DNA of 64,000 nt from Streptomyces sp. ISL-96 (GCF_018614035.1 NZ_JAGGPA010000020.1:62001-126000), one strand, 5' to 3'; positions 32,872 through 41,077 are shown, numbered from the stretch's first letter. Notes: a model not told the origin generated them from the sequence alone. Numbers and translations: made by a program.

Positions 32872-32919
32872 TATGCCCGCCCGCGGGCCTCCCCGCCACC
32901 GTCAGGAGCCAGCCAGCCC

Positions 32920-33783
32920 ATGCTGTACGGACAGGCCTTGCGCGACGAGATCGCCTCCGCCGGGACGACACCTCTCATCGGCGTGTACGACATGTACTCC
33001 GCATCCCTCGCCGCGGGGCACTACAACGGTCTCTTCGTATCCGGTTTCGGCTTCGCCGCCTCCTACTACGGGCTTCCCGACATCGGGTTCATCGCCTGGC
33101 CGGACATGGTGGCCTTCGCCGAACGGCTGCGCGGCGCGTTTCCGCGGCACCACCTGCTCGTGGACATCGACGACGGCTACGCCGACCCGGAACTGGCCTG
33201 TCACGTGGTGCGGCGCCTGGAGCGGTCGGGGATCTCCGGAGTGATCCTTGAGGACCAGAAGCGCCCACGCCGCTGCGGCCACACCGACGGCAAGCAGATC
33301 CTGCCGCTGGAGGAGTACCTCGACAAACTGCACCAGGTACTCGCGAGCCGGACCGACCTGGTCGTCGTCGCACGGACTGATGCCACCGACGACGAGGACA
33401 TCCTGAACCGCGCGAAAGCCCTGGCGGCGACCGACGCGGACGTGGTGCTGGTCGACGGGGTGCGCAGTGCCGAGGCGATCCGCCGGATCCGTGAAGTCAT
33501 CAGCAACAAACCGCTGCTGTTCAACCAGATCGCCGGCGGAAAGTCACCGCGGTTGTCGCTCTCCGAACTGGCGGCGCTCGGCGTCGACGTGGCGATCTAC
33601 AGCACGCCGTGCCTGTTTGCCGCACACCGCGCGATGGAGGAGGCCATGACCGAACTCAAATCCACGGACGGACGCCTCCCCGCCGCCCACGCCACCGGCG
33701 GCGGAATCGGTGTCGGCGAGGCCACCGCACTGCTGACCGAAAACCTCCGTCGGCACAGCACGGCGACGCGGGGAAATCCGTAG
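32920..33783 (+). CDS. Isocitrate lyase / phosphoenolpyruvate mutase superfamily enzyme
   Basis: This 287-residue protein has the superfamily fold signatures: GVYDMYSASLA near residue 21, the metal-binding LLVDIDDGYADPELA, the catalytic EDQKRPRRCGHTDGKQIL (the RCGH resembles the KKCGH loop of isocitrate lyases) and VVVARTDATDDEDILNRAK. It may cleave or isomerise a C-C or P-C bond in a 2-methylisocitrate, oxaloacetate or phosphonate type substrate. No phosphonate genes are visible nearby, so the substrate stays open. An inverted repeat lies upstream. Confidence 0.85.
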   Translation: MLYGQALRDEIASAGTTPLIGVYDMYSASLAAGHYNGLFVSGFGFAASYYGLPDIGFIAWPDMVAFAERLRGAFPRHHLLVDIDDGYADPELACHVVRRLERSGISGVILEDQKRPRRCGHTDGKQILPLEEYLDKLHQVLASRTDLVVVARTDATDDEDILNRAKALAATDADVVLVDGVRSAEAIRRIREVISNKPLLFNQIAGGKSPRLSLSELAALGVDVAIYSTPCLFAAHRAMEEAMTELKSTDGRLPAAHATGGGIGVGEATALLTENLRRHSTATRGNP

Positions 33784-33818
33784 TCGGACAGTCGGGTACG
33801 GCGCCCGACGCCACCCGC

Positions 33819-34697
33819 CTACCGCCACCGTCGGTTCGTCCCTCTCAGGGTCGGGCTCAGGCTGCGCCGGGCCTCCCACTCGTGGAGGAGCCGCCCGGCC
33901 AGCGCCCCGCCGTACACCACGAATCCCACTCCCACCAGCCAGGACTGCAGGACCAGGACCGTCCCGAACGGGCCGTACGTCACCGCGTTCGACGCGATCA
34001 GCGGCGAGAAGACGTACTGCGAGAAGATCCGCAGGCCCAACAGCCCCACAGCCGTCAGGGCGGCCCCCGGCGCCAGCGCACGCCACCGGATCCGGCCGCC
34101 CAGCAGCAGTCGCTGCGAACACCAGAAGAAGAAGAACAGGCCGATGACATCGCCCCCGGCCACAAGCGTGGTCACGAGGGCGGACGACTGTTCCGGAGCA
34201 GGTGTCTTGACGAAGATCAGGAGGGCGGCGACCAGCAGCGCCAGCCAGACCACATGGCGCCACATCGTGTGCCATCGGGCGGTCGGCAGGGACCAGATGC
34301 GTTCGTACCCGCTCTGTACGGCGGATCCGAACGTGACGCCGAACGTGGCCAGCGCGGCGAGACCGAATGCCGTGGTTCGCTGCAATGCCTGGCCCGGCCG
34401 GCCGAACAGCTCCTCGACCTCCGCCTGTGACACCTCGGACACGCCGAGCCCCGCCACCAGCCATCGGGCGAAGCCCTGCCCGCTCGCGAGGTCGGCCGCG
34501 GCGACGACGACCAGCAGGGGCACGAGCGTGAGGAAACTCAGCGCCGCGAAGCCCATGGCACGGTGCATGAGCTCCACCTCGCGCCCACGGTTCCAGGTAA
34601 GCCCGACCACCGAGTCCCGCAGTCGTCGCTGAAGTCGCTCGAACCGATTTCCGTGCTGCGGGCCGCCCTCATGAGGCGTACCGGATTTCAGGGGCAT
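33819..34697 (-). CDS. YihY/BrkB-family membrane protein
   Basis: This 292-residue protein has about six membrane helices and the BrkB/YihY landmarks: MGFAALSFLTLVPLLVVVAA, TFGVTFGSAVQSGYERIWSLP, and FGTVLVLQSWLVGVGFVVYGGALAGRLLHEWE at the C-terminus. The family is widespread and sometimes mislabelled ribonuclease BN; its function is not firmly known. The stop converges with the PEP-mutase-family gene 35 bases away. A hairpin separates its start from the small membrane gene upstream. Confidence 0.85.
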   Translation of the reverse strand: MPLKSGTPHEGGPQHGNRFERLQRRLRDSVVGLTWNRGREVELMHRAMGFAALSFLTLVPLLVVVAAADLASGQGFARWLVAGLGVSEVSQAEVEELFGRPGQALQRTTAFGLAALATFGVTFGSAVQSGYERIWSLPTARWHTMWRHVVWLALLVAALLIFVKTPAPEQSSALVTTLVAGGDVIGLFFFFWCSQRLLLGGRIRWRALAPGAALTAVGLLGLRIFSQYVFSPLIASNAVTYGPFGTVLVLQSWLVGVGFVVYGGALAGRLLHEWEARRSLSPTLRGTNRRWR

Positions 34698-34774
34698 GTC
34701 CCGTCGAGTACCCGCAAGCGCTCCCGCTGCCTCCGGCGTGCCGCCGAACGGGTGCCCCGGCCGCGCGCAGGGGT

Positions 34775-34800
34775 GGGTGCCCCGGCGGACCGGGGCACCC
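34775..34800. terminator. Hairpin terminator after the DUF6131-like gene
   Basis: An 11-base perfect stem (GGGTGCCCCGG at 34775-34785, CCGGGGCACCC at 34790-34800) with a four-base loop CGGA lies just after the stop of the small minus-strand membrane gene. It would end that transcript before the BrkB gene. A run of T is absent. Confidence 0.7.
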
Positions 34801-34805
34801 GTGCC

Positions 34806-34961
34806 TCACCAGTAGTGACGTCGCCCACCGACCGCCCGCCCCAGCGATCCGAGGATCCAGAGGACGGCTCCGATGGCGACGAGAATGATCCCGATGGTCC
34901 AAAGGATGCCGATGTCGGCTACCAAGCCGATGATGAGCAGAATGATTCCGAGGACGATCAT
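34806..34961 (-). CDS. Tiny two-helix membrane protein (DUF6131-like)
   Basis: This 51-residue frame starts MIVLGIILLIIGLVADIGIL and continues WTIGIILVAIGAVLWILGSLGRAVG, ending GGRRHYW. Two hydrophobic helices with a short turn and a basic C-terminus match the DUF6131-type peptides found in many streptomycetes. It is too short for most gene callers. The terminator just downstream and the abundant Ile/Leu coding strongly support a real gene. Function unknown, perhaps stress-related. Confidence 0.8.
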   Translation of the reverse strand: MIVLGIILLIIGLVADIGILWTIGIILVAIGAVLWILGSLGRAVGGRRHYW

Positions 34962-35051
34962 GGTGTCCGCCGATCTCGCAGAACGGTTTCTCTACCCAGC
35001 TGGTCCCCCGCCACCACCAGGTCAAACCTGCGCACTTGCCCAGTGGACCGA

Positions 35052-35093
35052 CGGGTGCGGCCGCCCTCCCGGACAGGCGGGCGGCCGCACCCG
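35052..35093. terminator. Hairpin terminator after the arginine deiminase gene
   Basis: A 15-base perfect stem (CGGGTGCGGCCGCCC at 35052-35066, its complement at 35079-35093) with a 12-base loop lies 48 bases after the stop of the minus-strand protein-arginine deiminase gene. Its strength and location point to a transcription terminator. Confidence 0.75.
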
Positions 35094-35140
35094 ACGGCCG
35101 TACAGAGCCATGGTGCGTCCGAATGGTCAGCCGGTCGGAG

Positions 35141-37057
35141 CTACTGCTTCCACCAGGCGCCGGAGGCATCGCGCAGGGTGTTCGTGCCGCAGTGCACCTC
35201 GCCCTGGCCGAGGTGATACGTGTACCAGTCGTCGAGGTACGACACCTTCATGCCGGCCCCGGCGTACGCGGCGTTCACGGCGGACGTGAATATGTCCTTG
35301 CCCCCGATGACGGGACCCCATTGCCGCGGGGCCAGGTAGCGGCCCCCGCCGAGCACGATCCCGTTGACCGCACCGGGGACGTAGGCGCTGGTCATGACTG
35401 TTTCCGGGGCGGCACCGGCGCGGTCGGTGTGGCGCGCGAGCTCCTTCTGCTGCCCGTACTCGCGGACTACGTCCGGCACCTTGCCCGCGCCCATCCGCGT
35501 CAGCCGTGGCATGCGCTCGCCGCGCTCGCCCTCTTCCGTACCGCGGGTGTACAGGGCGGGCACCCGTACGACCTCGGCGTCGGTCGCGCCCGTCTCGCGC
35601 TGGAGCACCTCCAGATTCGCCTTGATCCGCTTCGCGGCCATGGTGTTGTCGGACACCAGCCACCTCGATGCGAGCGCCTGGTCGATGGTCTCCTTGGGAG
35701 CCGGCATACCCGAGCTGCCCGGCACCGAGAACATCCGCGTCCTGCCGTGGCCGGCCTCCTGCGCCTCGCGCAGCAGCCGCAGCCCCGCTTCGGGATCGGC
35801 GATTCCGATCTTCCAGCCGCGCGGGGTGTCCGCCGGGAGGAACTGGACGAACTCGTCCACGTGGCCCACGTGCAGCCACGAGGTGTCGAGGAGCAGCGGG
35901 TCCTGGAAGCCCTGGGACTTCAGGAGCGTACGCATCGCCTTCGCGGGCTTGGAGCCGTTGTCCTTGCGCTCCCCCATGATGATGCGCCCGGCCGGGAAGG
36001 ACCGGCCGCCGTGCGCGTACGGGGGGATGGTTTCCAGGTTCCCCATCGAGTTGAGGGTCGCCTCCTCCGAGTCACGCACCCCGGACACCTGCACCACACC
36101 CACGCCGTCGCCGCGCAGCTTCTCGAACAGCTCCCGGCCGGCCGCGCGGTCCGGCTGCGCGGAGCGCAGCATGACGCGCATCGCCTGCCGCCTCCCGCCG
36201 GGACCGGCCATGCTGACGTAGCCGGGTTCGACGAAGTCCTGCGCCCAGATGTCGTCGTACTTGTCGAAGGTCAGCAGCGGCTTGTTGATCCCGGCCGACT
36301 TGACCTCGGCCGCGAGGCCGTTGACGAACGCCTGCTGCCGGCGCGCGTAATCGTCTGTCCCCCGCACCTTGGTGACCATCAACTGCTGGGCATTCTGCAG
36401 GTGGTGGTGGGTGAGCAGCGGGGCGACCCGCAGAGTCACGTCGTCCGACGTGCTGTTCCCGCCGGAGGTCACCGTCAGGCGTATCACGGCGCGGCCGTCC
36501 CAGACCGCGCTGTCGCGTATCACGTCCGTGCCCTCGACCCCGAACTCCACACCTGAGCGGAGCTCGGCGGCGGACAGACGGGTCCCGGCCGTTACCCAGG
36601 TCCAGCCGGAGGAGCGTTTGACGAAGACCCGCGTCTTGGTGCCACCGGCCACGGCCTTCAGCGTGCCGGTCGCCGTCGCGGGCAGTTTCGTCATGGGTAC
36701 GGACCGGACGCGGGCCAGGTCGGCCGCGTCGCCGGAGCCGTTGACCTTGGTGTCGGCCGCGTCGTTGCACGCGGCGAGCTTGGCATCGGGCAGCGGCCTG
36801 CCGTTCGGGCCTTTGACCGCGCACCGCTTGGTGTCGTCGTCGATGTTGGGCAGGAAGACGGCCCCTCTGCGGGGGGACCAGCTGTCCTCACCGGCGGTGT
36901 CCGTCGCGCCGGTGGCGTCCACCCGTCCGTCCCGGTTCACGTCGGCCCGCAGGTCGGCCCGGGGTGTGTCGGCCGCGAACACCGGTGACACGGGGGCCAG
37001 TACGGCCCCTATCGCGGTGAGGGCCACTGCCCCATGTCTCACATGGCTCGTACCCAA
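35141..37057 (-). CDS. Secreted protein-arginine deiminase (vertebrate PAD-type)
   Basis: This 638-residue secreted protein has a signal peptide (ending SPVFAAD), a dockerin-like Asp-rich segment (RADVNRDGRVD) and two immunoglobulin-like regions. The C-terminal catalytic domain matches animal PADs: DDIWAQDFVEPGYVSM, the strikingly PAD4-like WLHVGHVDEFVQFLP with its catalytic His-Val-Asp, and GEVHCGTNTLRD with nucleophile C623 close to the end. It would convert protein arginine to citrulline in the presence of calcium. The TTG start follows GGAGGGG by seven bases. It stands alone, followed by a hairpin terminator. Confidence 0.88.
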   Translation of the reverse strand: MGTSHVRHGAVALTAIGAVLAPVSPVFAADTPRADLRADVNRDGRVDATGATDTAGEDSWSPRRGAVFLPNIDDDTKRCAVKGPNGRPLPDAKLAACNDAADTKVNGSGDAADLARVRSVPMTKLPATATGTLKAVAGGTKTRVFVKRSSGWTWVTAGTRLSAAELRSGVEFGVEGTDVIRDSAVWDGRAVIRLTVTSGGNSTSDDVTLRVAPLLTHHHLQNAQQLMVTKVRGTDDYARRQQAFVNGLAAEVKSAGINKPLLTFDKYDDIWAQDFVEPGYVSMAGPGGRRQAMRVMLRSAQPDRAAGRELFEKLRGDGVGVVQVSGVRDSEEATLNSMGNLETIPPYAHGGRSFPAGRIIMGERKDNGSKPAKAMRTLLKSQGFQDPLLLDTSWLHVGHVDEFVQFLPADTPRGWKIGIADPEAGLRLLREAQEAGHGRTRMFSVPGSSGMPAPKETIDQALASRWLVSDNTMAAKRIKANLEVLQRETGATDAEVVRVPALYTRGTEEGERGERMPRLTRMGAGKVPDVVREYGQQKELARHTDRAGAAPETVMTSAYVPGAVNGIVLGGGRYLAPRQWGPVIGGKDIFTSAVNAAYAGAGMKVSYLDDWYTYHLGQGEVHCGTNTLRDASGAWWKQ

Positions 37058-37305
37058 GATGTGTCCCCTCCTGATGGCCGGCTGTCGGCCTCGGGCCCGA
37101 AGAGGCTGGGAACGAGCGGTCCGTTGCCTGTCGGCGCAGGGATCATCCCGGAGGCATCGCGAGGTGCGACCGGCGGAGGAGGCGGTGTCCGTCCGGGGCA
37201 TGACGAAATGTGAGGCGTGCTCGGCTAACGGCGTCAGCCGCCAACGGCACGGACCGGCCACGATTCACGATCGACTGAATTCAGGTGTTCGTGTACTTTC
37301 AGAGG

Positions 37306-37641
37306 GTGCTGACTCTCGCTGACGACATCGAAGTGCTGGCGCGGTTCGGCCGCGCGCTCGCCGACCCCATCCGCTGCCGGATCCTGCTCGCCCTGCGCGA
37401 GGCCCCGGCCCATCCCGCCGACCTCGCCGACGCCCTGGACATCTCCCGCACAAGGCTGTCGAACCACCTTGCCTGTCTGCGGGACTGCGGCCTGGTCGTG
37501 GCTGTGCCCGTCGGCCGCCGCACGCGCTACGAGCTGGCGGACGAGCGCTTGGGACACGCGCTGGACGCCTTGCGGACCACAGTGCTGGCGGTCGAGGCGG
37601 ACCGTACCTGCCCGGACGCGGCAGAGCGGGGCTGCTGCTGA
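37306..37641 (+). CDS. ArsR/SmtB-family metal-sensing repressor
   Basis: This 111-residue regulator has a winged helix-turn-helix (LADALDISRTRLSNHLACLRDCGLVVAVPVG, about 45-75). Cysteines at C28, the pair in ACLRDCGL, and the C-terminal RTCPDAAERGCC are candidate metal ligands, as in CmtR-type Cd/Pb sensors. Its stop overlaps the ATG of the cation transporter by one base (TGATG), so the two are a metal efflux operon with an autoregulated repressor. The start is uncertain: GTG codons at 37285 and 37291 are alternatives and no ribosome binding site is clear. Confidence 0.82.
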   Translation: MLTLADDIEVLARFGRALADPIRCRILLALREAPAHPADLADALDISRTRLSNHLACLRDCGLVVAVPVGRRTRYELADERLGHALDALRTTVLAVEADRTCPDAAERGCC

Positions 37642-38357
37642 TGAGCGCCGGGACACCCCTCGACGCGGAGCCGGCCCCCGCTCGCCGCGAGGTATTGGCG
37701 CGCCGGATACGTCTGTTGGTCGCGGCGACCATCACCTACAACGTCATCGAGGCCGTCGTCGCGATCACCGCGGGTACGATCGCCTCCTCCACCGTGCTGG
37801 TCGGTTTCGGCCTGGACTCGGTCATCGAGGTTTCCTCCGCCACGGCGGTCGCCTGGCAGTTCTCGGCCCGCGATCACGCCGTCCGCCAGGCCCGCGAGAA
37901 GACGACTCTGCGCATCATCGCGGTCTCGTTCTTCGCGCTCGCCGCGTACGTCGGTGTCGACGCCGTCCGCGCACTGGCCGGCACCGGCGAGGCCGACCGC
38001 TCCATACCCGGCATCGTGCTGGCGGCCCTGTCCCTGGCCGTGATGCCGTTCCTCTCCGCCGCCCAGCGCAAGGCCGGGCGGCAGCTGGGTTCGGCCTCCG
38101 CCGTCGCCGATTCCAAGCAGACCCTGCTGTGCACCTACCTGTCCGCCGTCCTCCTCGTGGGCCTGGTTCTCAACGCCACCCTCGGCTGGACGTGGGCCGA
38201 TCCGATCGCCGCCCTCGTCATCGCCGTCATCGCGGTCAAGGAGGGCTTCGACGCCTGGCGCGGTGAGGGCTGCTGCGCCGCACCGGCCACCGCGACGGTC
38301 CTCAAAGGCGAGGCGGACGCGTGCGGCTGCCGGTCCGGGGGCGGCTGCTGCGGCTGA
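37641..38357 (+). CDS. CDF-family cation efflux transporter with Cys-rich tail
   Basis: This 238-residue protein has six membrane helices in the CDF arrangement, with the metal-site-like VGFGLDSVIEVSSATAV (Asp) and ADSKQTLLCTYLSAVLLVGLVLN (Asp/Ser). It ends with a cysteine-rich tail (GEGCCAAP, then CGCRSGGGCCG) in place of the usual cytosolic ferredoxin-like domain. It probably exports a thiol-loving divalent metal such as cadmium, zinc or lead, controlled by the overlapping ArsR gene. It converges with an MFS gene. Confidence 0.82.
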   Translation: MSAGTPLDAEPAPARREVLARRIRLLVAATITYNVIEAVVAITAGTIASSTVLVGFGLDSVIEVSSATAVAWQFSARDHAVRQAREKTTLRIIAVSFFALAAYVGVDAVRALAGTGEADRSIPGIVLAALSLAVMPFLSAAQRKAGRQLGSASAVADSKQTLLCTYLSAVLLVGLVLNATLGWTWADPIAALVIAVIAVKEGFDAWRGEGCCAAPATATVLKGEADACGCRSGGGCCG

Positions 38358-38387
38358 TCTGGACGGATCAGAGCATTGGGAGGCCGG

Positions 38388-39575
38388 TCATACGACCTCA
38401 GCCTCGAGCGGGGTCGGGGCGTTGTGCCGGGACCGCAGGATGCCGGCCGCGCAGGCGGCGACGACACAGAACGCCACGGGCAGAAGGAACGTGAGGTTGA
38501 GCGGGACGAAGTGGGTGAGCGGTCCGATGATCGCGGGCCCGGCGAGCATGCCGAGGTAACCGAGGCCGGCGACCCGGGAAACGTTGGCTCCGGCGGCGTC
38601 CGGGTCTGCGTGGCCCGCAGCACTGAAGAGCTGCGGAATGCAGCCGGACAGCCCGGTCCCGAACAGGGTCCAGCCGACGAGCGCCAGCGGAATCCAGGGA
38701 GACAGCGCCGCCAGCGTCAGACCGAGTGCGGCCAGGGACGCGCCGTACCGGACGATGGCCACCGGGCCGAAGCGCGCGGCCACCCGGTCGGCAAGCAGGC
38801 GGCCGATGGTCATGGCCGTGGCAAAGGCTCCGTACGCGAGGGCGGCCGTGGCGGCGGACGCGTCCAGGACGTCCCGCAGATGGAGCGCGCTCCAGTCGTT
38901 GGCCACGCCTTCGCAGAGCATGAGCATCAGGGCGAGAGCGGCCAGTACCCAGATGCGGCGGGGTGTGCCGCGGCGGGCCTTCGCCGCGGCAGCGGAGACC
39001 TCCTCGGTGCGGGCAGGTTCGGGACGCAGCAGCGCGGGGGCGGCGAGCACGGCCACGAAGACGCCGAACAGCGCCACCGCGCCGAGGGACAGCGCAGGAC
39101 TTGAACCCCAGCTCAGTGTGCGTGCGCCGACGAGAGCGGCCAGGACGCCGCCGATGGAGAAGGTGGCGTGGAAGGCGGACATGACGGGTCGCTCGTAGCC
39201 GCGCTCCACCTGAACGGCATGGGCGTTCATGCTGACGTCCAGACAGCCGTTGCCGAAGCCGAGCACCAGCAGCGCCGCACCCAGCGTCCAGGCGTTCGTG
39301 GCCAGGCCCGGGAGGACGAGGGCGGCACTGCACAGTGCCGCGCTGACCGGTACGACGATGCGGGCGCCGGAGCGGTCGGCGAGCGGGCCGACGATCCGCA
39401 TGCCCGCGAAGGCTCCCGCGCCGAGCAGCAGCAGGAGCCAGCCGAGCACGGCGTGGCTCGTCCCGGCACGGTGCTCGATGGCAGGGATGTGGATGATCCA
39501 CATCCCCATGAGAAAGCCGTTCAGGGCGAAATAGGCAAAGGTGGCCAGACGGCCTGCCCGCAGTGTTTTTTCCAT
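38388..39575 (-). CDS. MFS transporter (12 helices)
   Basis: This 395-residue major facilitator protein has twelve hydrophobic helices, with LADRSGARI in the loop after helix 2 and LADRVAARFG in the second half. Features such as GFGNGCLDVSMNAHAVQVERGYERPVMSAFHATFSIGG are typical of fucose/hexose-type or FucP/YbjJ-like members. It is divergent from a DeoR regulator with shared operator repeats, so a sugar or sugar derivative is a likely substrate. The ATG giving MEKTLRAG is preferred; ATG codons slightly upstream exist. Confidence 0.8.
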   Translation of the reverse strand: MEKTLRAGRLATFAYFALNGFLMGMWIIHIPAIEHRAGTSHAVLGWLLLLLGAGAFAGMRIVGPLADRSGARIVVPVSAALCSAALVLPGLATNAWTLGAALLVLGFGNGCLDVSMNAHAVQVERGYERPVMSAFHATFSIGGVLAALVGARTLSWGSSPALSLGAVALFGVFVAVLAAPALLRPEPARTEEVSAAAAKARRGTPRRIWVLAALALMLMLCEGVANDWSALHLRDVLDASAATAALAYGAFATAMTIGRLLADRVAARFGPVAIVRYGASLAALGLTLAALSPWIPLALVGWTLFGTGLSGCIPQLFSAAGHADPDAAGANVSRVAGLGYLGMLAGPAIIGPLTHFVPLNLTFLLPVAFCVVAACAAGILRSRHNAPTPLEAEVV

Positions 39576-39578
39576 GCC

Positions 39579-39610
39579 TACGAACATAACGAACAAAGTA
39601 AATGTTCGTA
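39579..39610. promoter_or_regulatory. DeoR-type operator between MFS and DeoR genes
   Basis: The nine-base inverted repeat TACGAACAT (39579-39587) and ATGTTCGTA (39602-39610), with an extra GAAC copy inside and a further ATGTTCA at 39634-39640, lies in the AT-rich gap between the divergent genes. The spaced TGTTCG half-sites are typical of DeoR/GlpR-family binding. Confidence 0.65.
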
Positions 39611-39648
39611 AGGTTGCATTTCAAACGCAACTTATGTTCAATGAGGGC

Positions 39649-40407
39649 ATGGCAAGCACAGACCGATGGAGGCAGATCACCGATGCCGTGCGCGAGGCGG
39701 GCCGCATGGGCGTCGCGGAGCTGGCCGAACTCACCGGCGCTTCGGAGATGACCATCCGCCGCGATCTGGAGGCCCTGGCCGACCAGGGAGTCCTGGAGCG
39801 CTACCGCGGAGGAGCCAGAAGTCTGCTGCGGTACGGCGATGAACCGCCCTTCGCACTGCGGGCACGGGAGGGGCTGGAGACCAAGCAGCGCATCGCCGCC
39901 GCGGTCGCCGCACTCATCTCCGACGGCGAGTCCGTCGTCCTCGACAGCGGCACCACCTGCCTGGAAGTGGCCCGCGCGCTGGAACACCGCCGCCTGACCG
40001 TGATGCCGCTGTCCCTCCACGGAGCCAACGCGCTGACCGCGGCGCCGCACTTGACGCTGCTGGTGCCGGGCGGGCGACCGCGGCCGGGCGAGCTGGCGCT
40101 GACCGGCCCGCTGACCACGGCGTCGCTGGCCGCCCTGCGGTTCGACACCGCCGTCATCGGCTGCTGCGGGCTGAACGCGACGGACGGACTGACCGCGTAC
40201 GACCTGGACGACGCCGCCGTCAAGCGCGCCGCGATCGCTTCGGCCCGCCGCGTCATCGCCGTCGCGGAAGCCACCAAGCTCTCCCGTACCGCTCTCGCCT
40301 TCGTCGCCCCTGTCTCCGCCCTGCACCTCGTCGTCACCGACGACGCCGCCTCGGACGACGAGACCGACGCACTGACCACAGCCGGCGCGACCGTACGCAA
40401 GGTGTGA
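39649..40407 (+). CDS. DeoR/GlpR-family transcriptional repressor
   Basis: This 252-residue regulator begins with the DeoR winged helix (RWRQITDAVREAGRMGVAELAELTGASEMTIRRDLEALADQGVLERYRGGA) and has a sugar-phosphate sensing domain with SVVLDSGTTCLEVARAL, RFDTAVIGCCGLNATDGLTAYDLDDAAVKRAAI and the conserved EATKLSR. It lies divergent from the MFS transporter and likely represses it until a sugar phosphate appears. The ATG has GAGG just upstream. It ends in a hairpin terminator at 40447-40484. Confidence 0.88.
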   Translation: MASTDRWRQITDAVREAGRMGVAELAELTGASEMTIRRDLEALADQGVLERYRGGARSLLRYGDEPPFALRAREGLETKQRIAAAVAALISDGESVVLDSGTTCLEVARALEHRRLTVMPLSLHGANALTAAPHLTLLVPGGRPRPGELALTGPLTTASLAALRFDTAVIGCCGLNATDGLTAYDLDDAAVKRAAIASARRVIAVAEATKLSRTALAFVAPVSALHLVVTDDAASDDETDALTTAGATVRKV

Positions 40408-40446
40408 CCGCGCGACCCGGCGCCGGCGCGCCCCCACCCCCCTAGC

Positions 40447-40484
40447 GCAGGGGTCCCCGGTTCCTGACGACCGGGGGCCCCTGC
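40447..40484 (+). terminator. Hairpin terminator after the DeoR gene
   Basis: A 15-base stem (left 40447-40461, right 40470-40484; one G-T pair) with an eight-base loop TCCTGACG is followed directly by TTTCAG. It lies 40 bases after the DeoR stop and is a good intrinsic terminator. Confidence 0.85.
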
Positions 40485-40576
40485 TTTCAGATCGCGCCCA
40501 GGCTGCGCGGCACGGTGTCACGTGCCTAACGTGGAGGGACGGGTAGCAGGCTCCTCTCCTTGGAAAGGAACGAGCT

Positions 40577-40996
40577 ATGACCGAAACCGGACAGCAGAAC
40601 GGTCCCAGCGCCCGGGGCCGGACCACCATCGCCGACGGTGTGGTCGAAAAAATCGCCGGCATGGCAGCCCGCGATGTGACAGGCGTCCACGCGATGGGAA
40701 GCGGGATCTCCCGCGCCTTCGGAGCCGCACGGGAACGCGTGCCCGGCACCGGAAAGTCCGTATCGCGGGGAGTCAAGGTCGAAGTGGGCGAGAAGCAGAC
40801 GGCGATCGATCTGGAAATCGTCGTCGACTACGGCGTCTCGATCACGGATGTCGCCGGCGCCGTGCGAGGCAACGTGGTCTCCGCCGTCGAGTGGATGACG
40901 GGCCTGGAAGTCGTCGAAGTCAACATCGCCGTCTCCGACGTGAAGCTTCCGGACGAAGAGGAAGAAGAGGAAGAAGAGCAGCCAAAGCTTCGCTAG
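40577..40996 (+). CDS. Asp23/Gls24-family envelope stress protein
   Basis: This 139-residue cytosolic protein has the Asp23 core: GRTTIADGVVEKIAGMAARDVTGVHAMG, VKVEVGEKQTAIDLEIVVDYGVSITDVAGAVRGNVVSAVEWMTGLEVVEVNIAVSDV, followed by a Glu-rich tail (LPDEEEEEEEEQPKLR). These proteins associate with the membrane in Gram-positive bacteria and are linked to alkaline and envelope stress. The ATG has GGAAAGGAAC upstream. It is followed by a metal-box-like site and an MFS gene. Confidence 0.9.
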   Translation: MTETGQQNGPSARGRTTIADGVVEKIAGMAARDVTGVHAMGSGISRAFGAARERVPGTGKSVSRGVKVEVGEKQTAIDLEIVVDYGVSITDVAGAVRGNVVSAVEWMTGLEVVEVNIAVSDVKLPDEEEEEEEEQPKLR

Positions 40997-41020
40997 CCGA
41001 CCCGGCGGCGTGGAGTTGGC

Positions 41021-41039
41021 GAAAATGATTGTCGTTATG
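41021..41039. promoter_or_regulatory. Fur/Zur-like palindromic box
   Basis: GAAAATGATTGTCGTTATG (19 bases) matches 14 of the 19 positions of the E. coli Fur box consensus and also resembles Actinobacterial Zur boxes (TGAAAATGATTTTCAT type). A separate eight-base inverted repeat GTTATGGA (41034-41041) and TCCATAAC (41058-41065) overlaps it and lies 12 bases before the MFS start. Metal regulation of the following gene is an inference. Confidence 0.55.
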
Positions 41040-41077
41040 GATATGGTTTTACTCATGTCCATAACCCAGCTCTGCAC

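Noticed and set aside
38354..38377. Short CTGATC/GATCAG repeat between convergent CDF and MFS genes
   Set aside because: The six-base stem is too weak to call a terminator with confidence.
38398..40776. 792-codon minus-strand frame spanning MFS and DeoR genes
   Set aside because: It crosses two divergent real genes, a terminator and an operator, which a genuine gene would not.
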